DNA of 64,000 nucleotides from Atrichornis clamosus (lineage: Eukaryota > Chordata > Aves > Passeriformes > Menuridae): positions 1 through 64,000 of the forward strand of contig WBMZ01015305.1 in NCBI GenBank assembly GCA_013400975.1, read 5' to 3'. Under the pieces are notes generated by a model. That model was not told the origin of the DNA, did not search any database, and saw only the letters and a list, made by a program, of their open reading frames with translations. Within the stretch, counting starts at the first letter, position 1. Each line of letters starts with the position of its first letter. A program made the translations under genes and the position numbers. Positions 59,901-64,000 of this stretch are shown here, one piece after another.

Positions 59901-62816
59901 CTGCCCAGCCTTTAAGTGCTCTGTAGTCAAGGGGGCTGTTAACTCACTGGAATTGAAAAACCCACCTACCTTGCTGTTGTTTGTGCCCTACAGTGTTTGT
60001 CTCCATCCCGAATCCTTTATGAGTGTTCCGATGGCGACGGCCTCGGCAGTGTGGGGAGCAGTCTGCTTCTCACATTAATCACCAGCTGTGTAATGAGGCT
60101 CCATGTGGGCTCTGCTAATAACCAAATCACTGCCCTTATTTGAGACTGCCTTGTGCTGAAGTTGGTTGCTCCTGTGATGTCCTGCCTCACTGTGCTGTTT
60201 GGGAATAGACCTCCCTGAATTATTTGCCTCTGACTCCAGTTCTGGTTCCTGGAGCATGACAGTGTCCAGTCCTTGTTATCTTACTGCCTGTGGATTGTGA
60301 ACTAATTAATGTGAAAGCTGCATTAGGAACAGCTGAATTTCTATTTTTAGCTATACATTCACATGTTGCTAGTGACCTCACCCCAAAACTACTGAACCTC
60401 TTGCTGCTGGGAGTTGCTTTTTGCTGCTGGTTTTGACAACACAGTTTTCTCCTGCCTTCTGGCTTTGCTAGAAGCCTTCCAGCAGTCCCTATCAAAACTT
60501 TCCCAGCTCTGATTGCCTGGTGTGAGAAGCCCAGGTAAGCTCATTCAGTGGCCTGTAAGTTCCTGGCCAGCCAGAGGGTGATACAAATAGCAGTGTAGGT
60601 GATGTTCTCAAGGTCTCTCATGTGGTGACCCAACCATCTACTGGCACAGTTGCTTCACTTCTTACAGGAGCTGGAGTCAGCTGATGTCTCCACTGTAACA
60701 AACAACCTTTTGGTAACCTGCAGTTTGTTTCTGGACAGAATTGGTAGCTGTTGTCGTCTCATTTTCCCCCTCTGGGCCTTTTCTCATACACATGCCTTGT
60801 TCCTCAGTGTGTGCTGTGGGCTCGGGAGTGTTTCTTCAGCTTTTTTAATTGTGCTTTTCTGCTCCTCTAGCAATCAGCAGAGCGCTGTGTGAGCACACTG
60901 CTGGACCTCATCCAGACCAAGGTCAACTACGTGGTGCAGGAGGCCATCGTCGTCATCAAGGACATCTTCCGCAAGTACCCCAACAAGTGCGTGCAAGTAG
61001 CCTCAGATTTTTTGGAAGCCCTTGTCTGCTATAGTCAGAATAGTGCAGAACTCAGCATAGCTTACCAGGGCTCTGAAGCAGAGGTGGAAGCAGTGATCCC
61101 ACTCCTAGTTTGGTAGGGTTCAGATGTTGGCTCTAGGTGAGGTATCGGCCTTGACTCGTTTTTGGTTTGAATGGAAAGCTTTTCCTTTCCCAGCACTCCA
61201 TAGTGAAGCCTTGATCAAAAGCTAGGAAAGCTCCTGCAGAGAATGCCAGAAGGAATATTTAGCCAAGTTTACAGCGTCAGGCTTTTTTGGTTTTGCTCAT
61301 CTCTAGAAGTGTAGAAGTCTCATGCAAGGCTGTGAAAGTTCATGGCTCTCATGGTCTGAGATCCCAGTCAGGTTGTGCTGAACAAAGCACTGCTGGCTTT
61401 TCCCATCACATATCCCCTCTGGCTTGGGCAGAACTCAGCTTCTCTTGTGCTGGTTCTGCAATAAGGTTTTGTCTCCTCAGCCACAGAACAACAGTGTTTT
61501 TCAGCAGAGACTTCATGATCACCTAAAAAATAATATGGGACATCTGCAGGCCTCTCTGGCAATTTCTGCTGTCAGTCTCAAGACAGATTCCTGCTTGTGA
61601 CAGGGATACCCACGCATGGGAATAGGGGAAGCTAAATTAGTGTGGGCTATTGTCTGTTTTAAAAGCCTTGGGGGAAGTGTAATACCCAGCTTGGAGTTAC
61701 CAGTCTGAAGACTCCAGCGAGGCTGCAGGATCTGATTCAGACTCGTGGTCTGAGGTGTTGGATCAAATGTTCCCCTCAGCAAACAACAAGGAGGCAGCTT
61801 TATCTTGAATTCCACATCTGGGTGGTCTTGCTGATCGATTAAACTGCAAAGGCCCTGTGAGATCTCACTGCTCAGCTTGGGAAAAGAAAAAGCCTGGGAG
61901 TATCTTCTGTAGTTGAATGAAAATGCTGCTTGTGGTGTAGAAATACAAGACGTTAATTCAGTCCAGGATTCTCTGCAGAATGATGTGAGCAGAAATGGAG
62001 TCAGGCAAGTCCAGTTCATCCCAGTAATCCACCTGTCCTCTGACAAACCAGGTATGAAAGCATCATTGCCACTCTGTGTGAGAACCTGGATTCCCTGGAT
62101 GAGCCAGATGCCAGAGCTGCCATGATCTGGATAGTGGGTGAATACGCCGAAAGAATTGACAATGCAGATGAGCTGTTGGAGAGTTTTTTGGAGGGCTTCC
62201 ATGATGAAAGTACTCAGGTAAAATTGCATCTTGTCTGTAGTGTTTCATGCAGTGTGATTATGGGATGGGCAGTAAATGTTGCTGCAGTGGTCAGACAGTA
62301 CCTGTCAATGAAAGCTTCAATATTTGGCTAAAATAAAACTTTTGTACTCTTTAGTTTTACTTTGTTGTTCATGCCTCCAAAACTTCTCTTCTTGGAAGCA
62401 TAAGACAGAACTGGAGGGGGTTCCAAATGTTGCATGCTTCTTGGGGGGATAGCTGTACTAGGGACCAGAGTTGTAGAGGAGTAGTGGTGGGATGCATCAC
62501 AACACAAACCTCAGTGTGCTGCTCACGGACTTGTCTGTGAAAATGTTTTGCCACAGGCAGGAGCCTGAGCCTTGTACTGGGTTTCACTGACAAAGAATAG
62601 TGTAATGCTGTGAGCAAACTCAAATTTTAATGCTTTATATCAGTAAAGGATGTGGAGACTTGAGAGACATTGAGCATGGATGAATTTTCTAATCTCTGCT
62701 GTGCCCCTTTGTCTCAGGTGCAGCTCACCCTCCTGACTGCCATAGTGAAGCTGTTCTTAAAAAAGCCTTCTGAGACACAGGAGCTGGTTCAGCAGGTCCT
62801 CAGCCTGGCCACACAG
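32936..62816 (+). CDS. AP2B1: AP2B1, AP-2 clathrin adaptor beta subunit, 5' part (residues 1-512)
   Basis: AP2B1 is the beta-2 adaptin large subunit of the AP-2 complex. It binds clathrin and cargo (dileucine) signals at the plasma membrane during endocytosis. Eleven coding exons join in phase: 32936-32972, 34955-35060, 36646-36781, 38405-38650, 50562-50752, 52773-52994, 54024-54144, 56258-56353, 60871-60986, 62052-62217 and 62718-62816. The next exon lies beyond the window, so the clathrin-binding hinge and the C-terminal appendage are not seen. The 512 residues form the N-terminal HEAT-repeat trunk and are nearly identical to mammalian AP2B1 as I recall it. The N-terminus [14 protein letters not shown] is the AP2B1 form. 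The initiating exon has its acceptor at 32914 and 21 bases of UTR before the ATG. The intron after codon 385 uses a GC donor (GAG/GCAAGT). The intron after codon 175 is 11.9 kb. Confidence 0.97.
36296..36580 (+). mobile_element. CR1 LINE reverse-transcriptase remnant
   Basis: Translated pieces resemble the C-terminal reverse-transcriptase region of avian CR1 ORF2: [25 protein letters not shown], then in another frame [19 protein letters not shown] frame change and a stop separate them, so the copy is dead. It is in sense orientation within the AP2B1 intron and ends only about 65 bases before the acceptor of the exon at 36646. Confidence 0.8.
45683..45905 (-). mobile_element. CR1 LINE 3' fragment in the AP2B1 long intron
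   Basis: The plus strand reads tagaatcattgaatcacaga, then a form of 'gggttgggagggaccttaaagatcatctggttcc' through to the 'ccctcacagggaaggatttcttcc' line. This is the canonical complement of the CR1 3' end, including the terminal ATTCTATG-type repeat. It is well preserved and antisense to AP2B1. Confidence 0.92.
48655..48815 (+). mobile_element. CR1 LINE 3' end, sense orientation
   Basis: The motifs tggcacttggggatatggtt, 'cagtgctgagttaatggttg' and 'gatgattttggaggtctcctcc'-like wording lead into a short attctatt/ctataattctat tail. This is the 3' terminus of the same CR1 subtype whose complement lies at 8258-8360. It is diverged and 5'-truncated. Confidence 0.78.
53731..53905 (-). mobile_element. 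CR1 LINE 3' fragment in an AP2B1 intron
   Basis: The plus strand reads atcacagaatcatagaatgg, then a form of 'gagttgaaagggaccttaaatatcatccagttc' and 'cactagaccaggtt', ending near 'cagcctcccagggc'. This is the complement of a CR1 3' region. It ends about 120 bases before the exon at 54024 and is antisense to AP2B1. Confidence 0.88.
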
Positions 62817-64000
62817 GTAAGCCAAGATATCCAGAGCCCTCCAGACACTGTGTTGGCCTGCTGTGTGTTGTCTCCCATCTGCCAGGCCAGTCTGCTTTGC
62901 AGTAGATGGGATTCAGGCGTGTTCCTTTCTCTCCCAAAGAGATTCCATTTAAGAGCTGCTCTGTGCCTGTTACCATCTGGAATCTGCTTTCTCCTGCTTA
63001 GCTCTTGCTTTATCTGAATTCCTTCACCATTCCCTCACTAAATGGAAAGTTAGAGACAAGGCAGAGTTATCAAGAAACCAGAATGCTTTCTCCTTGAAGG
63101 TGTCTTGCAGTTAAAACATCTGGAGCTGTGAGAGAGGGAAGGAGTGTGGCAAAGACTTCGTTCTGTGAACAGTAAAGTTCAGGCAGCGCTGTGAAAAAAA
63201 AGAACTGAAGTTTGGGGTTTTTCCCTTGTACTTGGATGCTGTCAGCCAATGTGGCAGCTTTGCTGGAGGCTGTAGCAGTGGGTTAAGATCATGGATTCAT
63301 TATGCATGAGGTGCTGATTTATGAGCTCAGATCACTGCAGGCAAGGCTGGGCTTGAGCTGGCAGACACAAATGCTGTAATTCTAGAGGACAGAAGTGAAG
63401 ATGTCCTGGTGGCAGGGGTGCTTAAACCTCAGCTGATCTTCCTACACTCCCTAGCTGTAATGACTGGGAAAAACTGCCCAAAAAGAGCAGCTCCTCTCCA
63501 GACCTGCTGTGTCAAGTGATAAAAATAGCTTCCCAGCTGAATGGGCTGTGATTGTTTCTGAGCAGAAAACCTGGAGTCAATCATCAGCTGGCCTTTTTGA
63601 TCCTCTTTGCTGCAAGAAATCATGCCTGTGGACTTACGTGTACTTAAAACTTTTATTCATCCCTTTGGGGTGTTGCATTGGTCAGCAGCAAGAAATCCAT
63701 GGCCTGCTTTTCTTGCTTCCAAACCTGCTATTAGGCAGGATCTGAGCTGCTCTTCAGAGAGGAGTGGGCCAAGGGCAAGCTGTATCATTTGTCTAAGCCA
63801 ACAGAAGAAAGGTACTAAGTGCTAAAACCCACTGTGCTGAGTCACAAAACATTTAATGGCACCCTAGGAATATAATGGGCGTCTGTTTTTTTTTTTCTCT
63901 ATTTGTCACAAATGTTGATTCAGTCTGGCTTTTTGTATTTTATATGAATAATAAGTCAATGTAGGATAACTGGCTGTAAAACACTAAAAAACCTTGTGCT
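62817..64000 (+). other. AP2B1: AP2B1 intron running off the window
   Basis: After the donor CAG/GTAAGC at 62816 no further AP2B1 exon is present. The next one, encoding an acidic D-S-D-N-P-D stretch in mammals, should lie to the right of the window. I see no repeat or RNA in these 1.2 kb beyond a T run at about 63887-63897. Confidence 0.75.

Noticed and set aside
61519..62229. A 236-residue minus-strand frame
   Set aside because: It overlaps the AP2B1 exon at 62052-62217 in antisense; the coding constraint belongs to the AP2B1 strand.
1..64000. Operon-like, CRISPR or defence-type system
   Set aside because: All four genes are ordinary vertebrate genes of unrelated function, and the only interspersed repeats are CR1 fragments and simple sequence. 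I saw no regularly spaced direct repeats of CRISPR type, integrase or endogenous viral genes.

Overview
This is nuclear DNA from a vertebrate, almost certainly a bird. The evidence is spliced genes with compact introns, CpG-island promoters, and several truncated CR1 LINE copies carrying the avian-type 3' end. The gene order RAD51D(-), UNC45B(+), PEX12(-), AP2B1(+) matches human 17q12 as I remember it. I recognised every gene from remembered protein families and from exon phase; no search was run.

Layout. 1-190: CpG-rich edge, possibly the 5' end of the next gene to the left (RFFL in human synteny). 190-2,800: non-coding, with one CR1 fragment. 3,241-8,196 (-): complete RAD51D, 10 coding exons, 329 aa. 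8,230-8,775: RAD51D 5' flank, a CR1 remnant and a CpG island. 8,800-10,380: non-coding. 10,384-21,091 (+): complete UNC45B, with a TATA box, E-boxes, 19 coding exons (929 aa) and a poly(A) signal. 21,100-26,400: no protein gene. It holds a separate CpG island at about 22.25-22.7 kb and a C/D-box snoRNA at 23,085-23,195, whose guide matches the U6 A47 site (SNORD7 class). 26,430-28,546 (-): complete PEX12, 3 coding exons, 356 aa. 28,350-28,800: bidirectional CpG-island promoter. 28,768-64,000 (+): AP2B1. Eleven coding exons (residues 1-512 of about 937) are present; the gene runs off the right edge.

The genes are not a functional operon. RAD51D acts in homologous recombination, UNC45B folds myosin in muscle, PEX12 is a peroxisomal ubiquitin ligase and AP2B1 is the AP-2 clathrin adaptor beta subunit. 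PEX12 and AP2B1 share a head-to-head promoter. Compared with the human order, FNDC8 and NLE1 are missing between RAD51D and UNC45B, and the Schlafen cluster is missing between UNC45B and PEX12, while the snoRNA is retained.

The most useful points beyond gene calls are the snoRNA with its own CpG-island transcription unit, two GC-AG introns (RAD51D intron 5 and the AP2B1 intron after codon 385), a CR1 remnant in the RAD51D 5' region, and a G-rich minisatellite at the start of AP2B1 intron 1. I saw nothing resembling a novel multi-gene system.
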